Source of the DNA: Prototheca cutis
Taxonomy: Eukaryota; Chlorophyta; Trebouxiophyceae; Chlorellales; Chlorellaceae
Length of the DNA stretch: 64,000 nt
Direction: 5' to 3'
Assembly (NCBI GenBank): GCA_002897115.2
Contig: BCIH01000010.1
Location: 791,875 to 855,874 of the forward strand
Within the stretch, counting starts at the first letter, position 1. Each line of letters begins with the position of its first letter. Position numbers and translations under genes: made by a program. The notes under the pieces are model-generated. The model was not told where the DNA came from and made no database searches. It saw nothing but the letters and a program-made list of their open reading frames with translations. This document shows, one piece after another, positions 25,163-38,000 of the stretch.

Positions 25163-25517
25163 TCCTGGAAGAGAGCCTCGTCGACCTGTACCTGTACGCA
25201 GTTGCAAGCAAAGATTTCGAGTTCTGTATGAGGTTTCCAGAAATTTTACTGCCCACGCAGCCCGGGCGTCATTGCTCGTTCCGGTTCAACACCGGTCGAC
25301 TGCCGCCACACGTCGCAACATGTGGCCTCCTTAGCTGATCCGTGACATCAGCGACCGTGAAAGATCACCGAAGGAATGAGTTCTGCCCAAATCTTCCGCC
25401 CTGGCCCGGTCAGCGTGACGAACGCCTATTTAATCCCGTCGCACACGCTCATGTGCGTCAGAAAGATTGCCGAAACTCTATAGAGCTCGTTGGGGGCCTG
25501 GCCGTCCTGGAGCCACT
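25163..25517. other. Intergenic, P450 to NEK
   Basis: No gene recognised; should contain the NEK promoter. Confidence 0.35.
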
Positions 25518-28500
25518 ATGCCAAACCTGTTTAAGAAGTTGTTGCAGCACAAGGAGGACGAGCCCTTCCATGGCAGGAAGGACCTTGTCTTCCTCAAGCA
25601 CTTTAATTTCGTTAAATCGCTGGGTACCGGCACATATTCCCATGTGTACGTTGCTGCCATTCTTTGCGTCTCCAGCGCAGTGCCCGGGGTAGTAACCGCG
25701 GTGGGGTTCACGGCATGGGGCCGTCCCGCCCCGTTCACCCCCGTTTCGTGTCCCGTTTCGGGCACCGTGAGTGGCCATGGACGGCGAGCCGGTAACATTT
25801 CTGGGTTCCCGACACTGACAGGTACCATGTGCGGCGCGTGGACGATGGCCGGGAGTACGCCCTCAAAGCCACGGATCTCCGCCACCTGTCCCAGAATGAG
25901 CGGCGCAGCCTGGTGGAGGAGGTGCGGTACCTCGCCTCCCTGAACCACCCCAACATTGTGCGCTACTACGAGGCTTTTGTGGAGGAGGAGTGGCTGTGCA
26001 TCATCACAGAGCTGGTGCTCGGAGGCGACGTGGCCACCCTCATCAGGTCCGCCGCTCTGTTTTGTGCGTGTGTGGTATTTGGGTGGGGGGGAGCAGCCGA
26101 CGTGCCGCACTGCAGGCGAATCTCTCTAGAACAATGAGAAAATAAAAGAGCTTGGGCTGGCTCAGCTTCAGTGTCTTTGCGGGGAGCAGGCTGGGCAGTG
26201 CCTGATCGGTTTGCTTTGTTGAGCGTTTGCTCCTTTTGGTGAGACGGTTGGGCCAGGGTCCTACAACGCATCTCCGCCGATCACCGGTCCCCTCACATAC
26301 AGACGCACGGGGAGTTCAAACTCCTACCTGCCGGAGAAAAGGGTCTGGAGCATTCTCATCCAGACTGCTCTGGCCCTGGAGGAACTCCACAACTGCAAAA
26401 TCCTACACCGGGACGTCAAGCCAGCGGTGCGTCTGTAGCGTTTGCATTTTTTGGGGGGTGCGGATGTTTGGGCAGGAGGGGGTTGGGGGGACCTTTTGTT
26501 GCATGCATGCACTGGTCCCCTGGAAAAATGAGGTGCGGTGGGTCTCCCTCCCCCGATCCGACCTCCCTGTTGCTGGCCTTGTGGACCACCAAGAATCACA
26601 ACACCCGTCCGGCCACTGCAGAACTTGCTGCTCAAAGACGGCGTTGTGGTCAAGCTAGCGGACTTTGGCATCAGCCGCATCCTTGAGCGCGTGTTCNCAC
26701 GCACCCAGGTCTGTGTGTGTTTGGGGGGGGGGGGGGGGNNGGAGATCTGGGATGGGAGGAGATGGGGACGCCCAGTGACAAGCCGAGCGGACTCTGTCAA
26801 GAAGACGCATCCAGACGCCCACCTACAAATAAAAGCCTCCCATCCCAGCCACAACACCACCGCCCACATGCCTTCAGATTGGGACGCCGCCCTACATGAG
26901 CCCCGAAATGTGGCTAGGCCGGCCTTACAGCCTGTCGAGCGACGTATGGGCACTCGGATGTGTGGCTCTGGAGCTGGCCATCCTGCGCCCGGCGTTTGCA
27001 GGGGACTCAGAGGCAGAGGTCAAGGCCGCCATCGTCCGGAGTCGCGTGCCCCTGCTCCCCCGTCGCTACTCGGACGACATGAATGACGTCATCATGGCCA
27101 TGCTGACCCGCGACCCCATCAAGCGCCCCACCATCACCGAGGTCGGGACGAAATGATTTGGTTTGGGAGGGGGGTGGGCTTGGTTTTTTTGGGGTGGGTG
27201 GGGGTTGGGGGGCCTGGAGTGTGCATCCATGCATGCATGCATGCATGCATGGTTTTTATATGCAAGCACAGCATGGATGCATTGGTCGCGGGCAAAAGAA
27301 GCTCTGAAACACCTGCAACGAACAGCGCATGCAATCAATCGCCCCCAAAACCATGTACACAGGTGCTGGCGATGCCGCAGCTGCGACGGCACTGGGGCGA
27401 CCTCCCTGCTGAGCTGGTCTCGCAGATGCGGGAGCACAGGCGCTCCGCCCCCTCGCATCACATTCTGAAGCCGATAGCCATCCCCGCACACCTGCAGCAG
27501 CTGAACAGCCTGCTGCCGCCCGCGCAGTACGAGTCGGGGGGTACCGGCCTGGCGCTGTACCTTGCCCGTCCCCTGTCGTCCAGCACGGGTGACTTGGTGG
27601 CTCTGGGCGCCGAGGACGACGTCGTGACCCCCGGGCCCCGCACCGCGCCGAGCATGGTGCGCAGCAGTTCGCACGACGGCGGGCTCAACCTGGTGGAGTC
27701 GAGCGGGGACAGCTTTGGCGACGGAAAGTGGGACGGCGATCTGGACGCGCTGGAAGCCACACGGCGCCTGCGGCGCAAGAGCGTCCAAGTCAGCGACGCG
27801 CTGCGTCTGCGTCGCCGCGCCGAGGTTTGCGTCCCGGGGGGCGACGGCACGGGCGACATGTTTTGCGCCTTTCAAAGCGGGGACGACTGGTGGAAGGCAC
27901 GCGTGGAGGAGCATGTCGCACGCAAGGGCAAACCGCCTGCTTCATCTGCGTCACTGCTGGGGTTGGCCTCCGGGGTCCGACCGGCAACAACGCCTGCTCC
28001 TGAGACCGTACCATCCCCCACCCTGCCCACTGCGCCTGCGACGGCACCCGCAGCGGCAGCAGTCCCCGCCGCGACAGAACAGAAGCCACGGGCTGCTGGT
28101 TCAGCCAGCAAGGTCCGGTTCGATGTGGGGGTTGAAACCGACAATCAGGTCGGTGATGGGGCAGAGTCCCAGGCCGCCAAAGCCGCCATGTCGAGCAGCA
28201 GCCGGCGGGCGGCGCTCCGGACGGCGTCCGAGTCGCGAGCGACACGTGGTGCGGGGATGGATTTCCGGCGGAACAGCGTGCAGGTTGCCGACGTTACCGG
28301 CCAACGCACGGCCCCCCGGACGCACGTGGAGCTGATGAGCAACATCTTGAGTCAGACGTCGTTCTCCAACGCTGCCGCGCGGCGGTTTGAGCTGTGCCCT
28401 ATCAGCCGCAACAGCTTCCTCGTGCCTTCCACCAGCAACTACACCACGGCAAAACCCAGCAAGCCATCTTCGCCTGGTGGCGGCGGCGGACGCCGGCCCA

Positions 28501-28730
28501 TCGGTGTCCCCGTGTCTGCGGTGACCGGGAGCAATGCAGCCGCAAGCAGGCCGGTGGCCGTCCCCTCCTCGCAGGCGAAGGCCGGTGGGGTCGCGAGCGT
28601 GCCCGTCCGCAGCGCCCCCGCAGCCGCGACGGTCAGCCCCTTTGCCCGGGCCCCGGCGCCGGCCAATCAGGAGCCGCCGAAGAAGACCAAGAACAGCAAG
28701 GGCAACTTTTTCAAGCGCATTTTCAAGTAG
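25518..28730 (+). CDS. NEK (NIMA-related) serine/threonine kinase
   Basis: Six exons: 25518-25645, 25822-26046, 26303-26426, 26622-26708, 26878-27141 and 27363-28730, total 2196 bases, 731 residues. Kinase domain about residues 20-275: glycine loop GTGTYSHVY, catalytic Lys in EYALK, NHPNIVRYYEAF, HRDVKPANLLL, DFGISR, GTPPYMSPE and SSDVWALGCVALE. All catalytic residues are present. HPNIVRYYEAF and GTPPYMSPE are NEK signatures. NEKs act in cilia and cell-cycle control. The last exon encodes a 450-residue tail that is Ser/Ala/Pro-rich with an RRLRRKSVQVSDALR-like basic patch, a second similar FRRNSVQVADV, and a basic amphipathic end KGNFFKRIFK. The repeated R-[KN]-SVQV pieces resemble phosphorylation sites. 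Two N positions occur in exon 4 or its intron. Confidence 0.88.
27228..27251 (+). repeat. (CATG)6 microsatellite in a NEK intron
   Basis: Six perfect self-complementary CATG units in the intron 27142-27362, following a G/T-rich stretch. Confidence 0.9.
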
Positions 28731-29584
28731 CGAGGAAGGAAGATGCTCCCGCAGCAGTGCCACTGCGGCAGTTCTGCAACATCGCTGCTGAAACAATTTT
28801 GTGCAATGATACTGCTGAAGAGAGGAGTACTGCAGGGCCCCGTTGGCTGCAGCAGCAAGGGTTGCTGGTGGCAAGCAAACACCGGCTCCCTCTGTTTCTC
28901 GCGGTACATGTCTGTGCTCGCACAGGAAAACACGCGCCTCACTGCCCACAAACATGAACTCTCTGGCCTGACAGGCCTGGGCATGCCGGATGATGCCCCC
29001 ACCCCTGCCCCAGCCATTGGGTCGACCCTCAAGGACCGGACCTTATTTTTTTGGAAGCACACACCACTGGGGTTCTGCTCTGCTTGTCGGTCAAGGCTGC
29101 ATTCTCGAGCGTGCCTTTCTTTCTACTATGCAGTCCCTTTGTTGAACAGAACGGCAGACCACAGGTTCTGGGCTCTCGTCCTAGGCACAGGAGAGTATAA
29201 CGGGCAATATCGCCCGCGTTTTAGGGAAAGCAGATCCTTAGGGTTAGAATGAATGGCGAGTTAAAGGACAGGAAAACGTCCCAGAGAGAGATAAAATTGG
29301 GAACTGGGTCATTGGAACCTGCCCTACTGCAGGGCATAGTGGGGGTGGCTGGAGAAACCGGAAGATACTGGCAAGCGAACCATGTTGGGCTCCTCAATGC
29401 AAAAGTGAGAGTTGGCCAAGCAAGGCCAGCGTGTGGAATTGTCTGCAAAAGGACATGCCATCTGTATCGTATGGGCGAGGACAAAGGTGGAGTGAAGGCA
29501 AGGGTGGGGGCCGGCCGGCACTCTGCAAGGGAAGAAGTGGCATTCCTTGACTAGACCACGCTGTGGTTACCCATGTGGGCATGA
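28731..29584. other. Convergent intergenic region
   Basis: Between the NEK stop and the 3' end of a minus-strand secreted-protein gene. Open frames here have no recognisable features. Confidence 0.4.
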
Positions 29585-31205
29585 TCAGCATTGGAAAGTC
29601 ACTGGACGAGTCACGGTGACGGTTTGTCCTTGGTCAGGAACCACTAGGATGAAAGTCATGGGACTGTAGTTAGCTTCCACGGTGGAACAGGGCAGTCCAA
29701 CTCCGAAAGCAATCACTCCCTGACCGCTGATCAAGGTGTACCACCCGTCGACCTGGAAGGCCCCGCCAGTCAATTGATACATGGCGGTCAATGTGTCAGG
29801 GGGAGTAATGGATACATCTATCAAAATAAGGGTAAAACCAGGAGCTGATTGAGCCACAGCACTATTGATGACAATGGTTGTTGGTGTAAGCGGCGACGGA
29901 GGTGGGGGAGACTCTGCTGGGGGAGGGGGGCTCTCGGTTGGAGGTGGGGGGAAACCTGCTGGGAGGAAGGTTGTCTCGGTGGTGGTGTTGCTGGAGGCCG
30001 TGGCATTGGGGTNGGTTCCAAAGCTCACCGTCCCCGCAGAATTGTATGTCGAGTTCTGTAGGGAGGGACAGAGGAGTGTTTGTGCATCCCTCAGCCAGCA
30101 CTCTGCTCGTTTGGGGCTCTGCCTGGCGGCATCCTCCAAAGGGGTCTGAACCCATGGGCCATGCACCCCTGCCCAGGTCTCCACTCACCGCAAAGGAGTC
30201 GTCCGAACCGACAGCCGTTGTGGCAGAGCTGGTGCTTGCTGTTCCATCATTGTTNCTGGCACTGGCACCCAGATCTGTCTCAAGAGTGCCCGCATCCGTT
30301 GTCACCGATGTCTTGAAGCGACTGTCCACAGCCGCTGGTGTGTCAGCGCTGCCCGTGGCCTGCAGCAGGTGTATTCAGTTGGTCAGGCTCAGAAGAGCCA
30401 TGGAACAGAGAATCACCCNGCAGGCCTGGTTCAGAATCAAGGCCCGGACCAACGCACCGAGCCACTGCCGAGGGAGGAAGCAACCGCGGTGCGCGGAGTC
30501 GTGACGGCCAGGACCCCAGTCCCGGCCTCAACGCCGCTCCCAGAGGCAGCGATGGAACTGGAGGCATCGGCCTTGTTACTGCCAGTTCCAAAGCTGGCTT
30601 GGGCACCCAACTGGACACTGCCAGCACCCGTTGTACCCCCTGCCACCTGAGCATTGATTTGGCTGCCTGCATGAGTCAGGGAAGGCTGCTGCCGTCTGCT
30701 CTTGGCCCAATTTACCAGGCGTATTGGTTCCACACAGGTGTTCATCACATGCAATGAGACAGATCGCACCATCCAGCGTGTCGAGGCGCAATAAGCTTTG
30801 GGTCCCAAAAGAAAGATCCCAATAGACCCATCGTAGCTTCCTTTTCCAAGTCCCAGCACGCACCGGTGAACTTGTCTGTGGCAGAGATTCCCCCGGTGAG
30901 TGCAGAACCAGTTCCACCTCTGGAAACTGCTGAGCCAGAAGCATCCAGCGGTTTTCGACTGATTGAAAAGATGTGAGGGGTGCAAAATCTGTGATCGAAA
31001 TGGTGCACTCCCCATCTGGCCATGGGGCCAGCTAGCCAGCACTACCCCGACCCGAGCGAGTGCGCATTGACGCCTTTGAAAACCCTAAGCCCAAGCCCCA
31101 ACGGATTTCCAGCAGGCACACCACTTGCCCCGACACCTGTTGTCCCTTGACAGCAGCGACTGTAATCAGCAGCATGCATATCGCGACCGTCGCGAAGCCT
31201 CGCAT
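29585..31205 (-). CDS. Secreted Ser/Thr/Gly- and Pro-rich cell-surface protein (unknown family)
   Basis: I do not recognise the family. A minus-strand multi-exon gene is suggested by a signal peptide at 31137-31205 (MRGFATVAICMLLITVAAVKG, donor at CAG|GTGTCG; an ATG at 31217 in frame is the alternative start). Then come several exons coding Gly/Ser/Thr/Ala-rich sequence (near 30850-31000, 30430-30660 and 30190-30330), and a last exon ending at 29585. The last exon holds a polyproline spacer of the form FPPPPTESPPPP..SPPPPS, typical of volvocalean and trebouxiophyte cell-wall glycoproteins. It is followed by a beta-rich domain of about 100 residues (SAPGFTLILIDVSIT, GWYTLISGQGVIAFGV, VVPDQGQTVTV). 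Internal exon borders are unsure. Ns at 30013, 30255 and 30419. Likely extracellular matrix. Confidence 0.5.
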
Positions 31206-32008
31206 CCTGTCCAGCAACCCCTTTCCAAGGAGATTCCAGAGCGACCCCCTTGGTGCCCGGAAAGAGACCTTGAGCGGTCGGTTTTGAAGCTTTCAACCGA
31301 TAAACAAAGCATTCTATTGTTCATTGGCGCCATGGTGTACCTAACTACCACTTCCTGAGGTTTGGTTCAGCGCACGAGGTTGTTTCAATCCCGAGGGGAA
31401 TGAGAGTTTGCCATCAGGGCCATGCCAATGAAGGTAACATCGGTCCACACATCCATTAGTGTGTTTAGACTTCCGATCAGATGCATACAAGGGCACTGAA
31501 ACGTTGCGATGCATTCGGCCGGCACCAGCGTCGGCAGTAACCCACGCGAGGTCGGGCTGTCACACATGGACATCTGAGAAATTATTACCGTGCCACTTCT
31601 TGCCCACGCTTTATGTTCCGTCGAGTTGCAAAAATTATCAAAAATCCGAGTTGCATGGAGGATTGTCCACAGACTGACCGTTGGAGGCTGCGTGTGTCCC
31701 GACCCGAGAGCTCTCGCCTACGGCAGCTACCACTGCCAATCCTGTCTCCGAAGCCAGTCACGCAGCCACGCAAGCGCATTACACCCACGGCGTGCACGAG
31801 CTGAACATCTATCAGATCTCACTGTGCAGACGGAAAATGCAGCGGCATGGTGATCTGCTTCTTCCCTGACCCGGGGCAAGATGGTGCACATTCAGACCGG
31901 GATCGAAGATTGTCAGACTTGCAAGCCACCTGGGCGGCGCGCGGTCATCAAAGCACTGCCCTGGGCCCCGCACGCACACACACACACGGATCTCGCGCAC
32001 GGCGGGCG
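31206..32008. other. Intergenic, no supported gene
   Basis: Upstream of the secreted-protein gene and downstream of SKI2. Contains TTACA (minus-strand TGTAA) near 31777 and a short CA repeat near 31972-31987. No gene recognised. Confidence 0.4.
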
Positions 32009-35000
32009 TCACGTGACATAGAGTGAGGCCGCAAAGATGACGTCCCGCTTGATGGCCTCTGACGCTGCGTTCATCTGTGCAAACAGGTCCACGTTGCCCA
32101 TGATCCTTGCTGCATCCCGAAACTCCCTGCGCCAAGTTTTATTTCAAAAAAGACAGGTCCCTGATTGGCGGTTATCGCCCTTGCATCAACATCAAAATGA
32201 TCTACGGAAAAAGGACAGCCCTGGCACCAGGACTCCCCCCCCACCCACCTGCAAGTCTCATCCAGGCGGACGATGGTTCGGACAATGGACCCTTCCATGA
32301 CGTCGGTGAGGGTACAGATATCGGCAAAGGGCGTGCCCCGTGCCCATTCGTGCACGACTGCAGCTAGGCCAAACTTCAGTGCCGCTGCAGTCCATGCCTG
32401 GGGGTCCAGGTCCAGCCCCGCCTCCCGCTGCACCTCTCCTGCCGCGAGGCACAACTGCAGCGCCCGGTCCCGCGCGGCAGCCAACGTCGGCGACAGTTCC
32501 GCCTGCGTCTGTGTCTTTTCCTGAAACACCAGGGCTGACAGGAGGGCCACGGCCTCTGGGGGTTCGAGGTCACCCAGCACACCTCCATACAACAGCTCCG
32601 TCGCAGCCAGTTCGTCCCCGGAATTGAGTTCGCAGGCCACGCGGCCCTTGAGCGTCACTGCCCGGTCGGCATCCAGGTACCCCAGCCGCTGCAGCACCGC
32701 CACGCGTTGCCGGAACTCGGGGAGCTTGGACAGGCCCGCGTCGCCCAGCCGCCGCACCGCCGCAGCCAGCCGCCGCTGCAGCAGCATGCGACTCCGTACC
32801 TGCGCAAACATGCGAGGCAGCAGCGGGTCGCCGTGCGCTGGTAGAGCAGCGCGGGTGGCCGCCAGCTGTGCCCGGCTCCGCGCCGCCGCCACTGCCTCTG
32901 TTGTTCGTGTGAAGGGCTGGCTTTCGCATTTGTATTGGTTTGCCGGGGTCGAAGTGGGAGGGGGTGTTCGAGCTGCAACCCCGCCCAACAGCACTCGTCG
33001 CCTTTCTCCCTTTCCATGCCTGCAAACAAACTCCCTCCCCTCGGCGGGGTTCCCCCAAAGCCCTCCCCGACTCCAACAAACATGCACATACACCGACCCA
33101 CCGAGGCTCTGGAGTTTAAAATCGGCGCCAGGGTGCATGAGGTCGGGTTCGCCCGATGGCCCGGATTCGGCATGCTGACGGAGCAGGGTCTCCACGGCCG
33201 TCGCGACGGCGGGGCCCGTGCCCCGCAGAATGCCCGGCCCGTCGAGATCTGGCAGCTTGATGCGAGCGATGCCACGCAGGCGTGGACTCTGGGCTGGCAG
33301 GCGCTGCAGCAGGAAGTCTGTCCCAGCAGAAACGCCGCGGTGCGGCAGCGGCAGGGGGGGGGTTGCTTGCTGTGCGGGGGTGAGGCCGCTTCCAACCGAG
33401 CCCTTGCCCTTGCCCTTGCCCTTGCCTTTGGACACGCCCATGCCCATCATCATCAGATCGTCGTCGTCGGATTTGCCCTGTGGGGAGCATGGGAGGAGAT
33501 TGAGATGGTGGCAGCGGGCAAATGAGCCTTGGCAGCACCAAAAATTAAAGTCCCAAGACAAAACGTAGCGAAAGCAGGTGCGTACCTTGCCCATGAGTTT
33601 GAGCCCCGGGAGGGCTGGGCCAGGGGTGGCCGCAGTACCTGCTCCTGCTCCTGCCGGCGGCTGGCTCGTCCCAAGCAGGCCACTGCGCCCCTGGCCAACC
33701 GCCCCACCGCTCTCGGCGACACCACCATCGGCGTCCTGGGGACTTGGAGTGTGCAGGGTCATCACCACAACTCCGCCGGCCTCGGGCTCGGAGGGGGATG
33801 ACAGCTGTCCAAAATCGACCCTCCCACCGCCGCCCCGCCGGGAACCAGCGCCATCCTCTATCACAACGCCAAGATCGACGAGCCCCGAACTCGGCTGTTG
33901 GACCAATACCACGCGACCGTGCACCAGTGCCGCGGCTGCCGCTCGGGAAGCCAGCACCTGTGGACAGGATGGGAGCCGTTCCTTTGTAAGAGTGTGCTGT
34001 CGAGTCACTTTCCGTTGTGGCATTCACGGGGAACAGCACTATTCCCAGATTCCAATTAATCTCCCAACAACCCAGGGCCACACCTCTGCCTGGATGATGC
34101 CGTCCAGGCGCTCGATTTCCTCGGAGAGCTCGTAGTAGCGCTCCACCTCCGCGCGCGTGGTCCCCAGTGGGCTCTGGGGCCAGGGCGCGGCGTCCAGCTT
34201 CCTCACAGCTTGCTGCCCGGCCTCCAGCACCGCCGCCAGCTCCGGCTGCCGCCGCTGGACGTGGAACTCGGCAAACGACCGCCGCATCAGATCCTCCACC
34301 TGTATTTTTGCAGGAGTGATGATCATGGCGTGCATTGCATTTCGCCATAGACAGTGCAGCAAGGTGGGCTCATCGCTCCGGTGCTGGCGGAGAGCAGCCA
34401 CCCAACATGCCCATGGAACCCCAAGGGAGCCCAACCGACCGTGAGGTCTTCCACGCGGAGAAGGTTGAGGATCATGCTGTAGGTCAGGCGGAACTGGCTT
34501 TCCAACCGCGATGCGGAACCCGTGAGCAGGCGGCGGATGTCGACCTCGGCGGGCAGGTCGTCCCAGGCGGCGATGACGACGGTGCCCACTGCGTCCAGAC
34601 CCCTCCGCCCCGCCCGCCCCGCCATCTGCGTGTACTCCCCAGGCAACAGCTGTCGGAAGCTCTGGCCGTCGTGTTTGCGCAGGGACTGGAACACCACAGT
34701 CCGGGCAGGCGCATTCACGCCCATCGCAAACGTCTCTGTACGACGTCGACGCAGCGTTGAGTTCTTTACTTATCGATTTGATTTTCGGTTCAAACGGGGC
34801 ACTCATGCCATCGGTCGTCCTCCGCTGCCACCACAGCAGAGCCCCTGACGCTGACAGGGCGCCAGAAGATCGACCCAAACAAAGAAACAGGTCGAGCGCC
34901 GCACCTGTGGCCACGAGGACCTTGATGACCCCCCGGCAAAAGAGCATCTCCACCACCTCCTTGACAATGGGAAGCAGGCCGGCATGGTGCACGCCCAGCC

Positions 35001-38000
35001 CCCTCTTGAGCATCTCAGTCACGCGCAGCACCTTCATTCATGGGTATTTGGGAAAGCGCCGCAGCAGGGGGCCTTGGAAGTCATGCAGCTGTGGCCAAAC
35101 CATGCAGGGGTCCAGCAGTATCAACACGGCAGGCGTCTGTCCAGCAGGCTGCACCCCAGCCCTTTTTGCCTCCCCCTCCCCTGTCCCTTGCCTGGGGCAG
35201 GCGACGGTCGGAACCTTTGAGACAGGCAAAGCTGCAGTCGCAGAACCGGTGAATCTCGCTCTTCTCGGCGCTCGATGTAAAGTCCAGGGACCGCAGCCCA
35301 TCCACCACGGCATCGCACTTGCGCTTGCTGAACAGGAAATTCACGCACGGCAGCAGGTCCCTGCATGGTTTGTTTGGGTTGTTGCATAGTGGGTTCCCTG
35401 CGAGTGTGGCTGGGCCAGGTGTTCTTTATCAAGGCAAGCGCATGCGTTGGTACTCGCTGCGGCGCGGCGCAACCTCGGGCAACCACAGACAGACAGACAG
35501 ACTGCAACCCTCCGAAATATGCCATCGCCTGGCACGCCACACCACCCACCCCGCACCCCGCAATGCACACACTTTTTCTGGAGGTGGTTTATGAGCTGCA
35601 TCCACTGTGTGCGGTCCGAGCGGAGCGCGCCGCCCACGCCAGGCGGCCCTCCACTTCCGGCCGGCGGGACCTGCGGCGCCCTGCCACCTCCGCTCCTGCC
35701 CGGCCTGGCCGGCNCCCTTCCGCCGCCGCCGCGACCCGTGGGCAGTGCACGCTGCGCCTCGGCGCGCGTCGCCGGCGGCCCGGGCTTGCCAGCTCTGCCC
35801 GCCGCTTCCGCCTGCTTGTAGCCCGTGGGATCATACACGTCGCCGCGGCATATTGTCCACAGCTTGCCGGCGTGGTACAGCGTGTGCTCCAGCGGCGTGG
35901 GCCGGCGGCTGGTACCGCAGACTTGGATGACCTGGCGCCGAGTACGGCCCACCCACCCAGCAAACTCCATCACATTGGGCACCTGAGGGAGGGGGGTGTT
36001 TTGTTCCTTGAAGAAAGATGAGGCTGCTGCGTGAGAATTTTTCCCTTCTTGCTTCTTATTTTATTATAAAAACAGGGATCCTGGCACCTGGGTGACCACG
36101 CCCCCCACCAGCCCCTCACCGTGGCCGACAGCAGGACGAGCTTGATGTGCGGCGGGAGCATGATGATGACTTCTTCCCACACCACACCCCGCTCGGCATC
36201 GTTTACATAATGCACCTCATCAAACACAACCCACTCAATGTCCCGGATCAAATCCGCGCCCTGCATGTGGGGAGATTATTTAGTATGGATGGATGGGGGG
36301 TTGCAGAGATCAGTCGTGTCGCGGCTCTTACTACAACCCAGCCCTTGTGCGCAGGCCCGTCATGCGCCTCCCATCCATGCCAGAGACTAGCCCTCTCACA
36401 CAAACGAACCCAGGCCACGCCCCAAACCTCACACCTTGTACAGCATGCTCCGCAGGATCTCGGTCGTCATGACCAGGCAGGACGCGTCGGGGTTGATCTG
36501 GACATCGCCTGTCAGCAGGCCCACCTGTGTGGGTTGTGGAATATGTAATCATCAAGTCAATATTTACGTAATCTACCGTACACACACCCCCCATCCCATA
36601 CACCCTACGTCCCACTGCACCCACATCGAATTTGGCGCCGAAATCTCGGAATTTCTGGTTGCTGATGGTCTTGATGGGGCTGGTGTACACCGCACGGCTC
36701 AGGTGTGCGCCGGCCAGCGCCAGTGCGTACTCTGCCACGACCGTCTTGCCGGCCGAGGTGTGGGCCGCCACAAACACGCTACGCCCGGCCTCCATGTGCA
36801 CGATGGACTCCTTTTGAAACGTGTCCAGCTCAAAGGGCCATGAATAGGCCAAGTCCGGTTTCAGTGCTGCCCACCGCGCTTCCAAGTCCGGCACGGGAGT
36901 CCTGTTGGTAGTTTGATGTATGTGTGGGTGGATCGGGGAGGGCCGCCGCCGGGCTGGGCTGGGCTTTCCCACCAGGGTCTGAGCATGCACCTCCCCCACA
37001 TCCCATGCTCACGCGAGCCTACCTGGCAGCCCACTGCACGTCGCCGGCAAGCCCGCGGCCAGGTCCAGCCACCAGGGGCTCGCCGCTGGGTTCGGCGGTC
37101 CACCACCCCTGATCCCTGGGCCCTACGCCCAGGAGCTGCCCGAGTTCCGCGCCATCGTCGCCTGTCAGTTGGGCCTTTGCTTCGTCGGCAACGGGCTCGT
37201 CATCTTCTGATGCAGGCGCCGACCCGGTGTCATCCAGAGGCTCGGAATCGTCCAGCCATACACCCCTGCAAGAGAAGCAGGACAGGGTTGCCGGGAGCTC
37301 AGGGATGGGTCCTGGCATCGGCTTTCCCATGCCCCGGCTACCCATCGCGATCCGCCCGCCACCAAGCCACCGCGGCAATTATCTGGCAACAGGTACGCAC
37401 AAATGCCCATGGCCTGCAGAAAACCCTGGCTGCACACTTGAAAAGGTCGGTGAGGGAGAGGTTGGGAGCCTCTTGGGTCGGTTGTTCGGGCGATTGTGGC
37501 TTTAGTAACGGCGCGGCCACCAGTGCAGACTCTGTGCCAGCGGAACTGAACCCCTCGGGTGCAGGTTCCTGCAGGTCATCTCCCTCCACCATCGACAGGC
37601 AGACGCCCGGCGGAACAGCAGCGGCGTGGCCTCCGTCGAGCAGGGCATCCACCCAGCCAGTGGTATCTGGGGGCTGCAGACCAGGCTTGCTGGATTCCAC
37701 CTCCCCTGCCAGGGGCCCCTCTGCATCCTTGGCAGCCCCTGGAGAACAGTGGGTGCAGGCGTTTGGTTCCTCGGGTGTTCAGGGTTGTTGCACCGTCCAG
37801 GCACACACCTTGCTTGTCCCACCCGACAGCTGGAATCCAAGCCCCAGTGACACATCATCTGCAAGCCCAGCACAGCAGCCCGGCCCAACCCCCACAACAC
37901 TCACAGGCTTGACGATCGCCGAACGATCCCCGGCTGTGCTTCATCCATGCCTTTCCGTCGTAGGGCGTGCTCCTGGCGAGGCGCAGCACAGGAGGCTCTG

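Noticed and set aside
25255..25300. GGTTCAACACC resembling a tRNA B box
   Set aside because: No A box upstream at the right distance; no cloverleaf seen.
27228..27251. (CATG)6 as a CRISPR or regulatory array
   Set aside because: Simple microsatellite in an intron; no spacers.
31590..31853. Small plus-strand ORFs downstream of SKI2
   Set aside because: No start context, domain or conserved composition.
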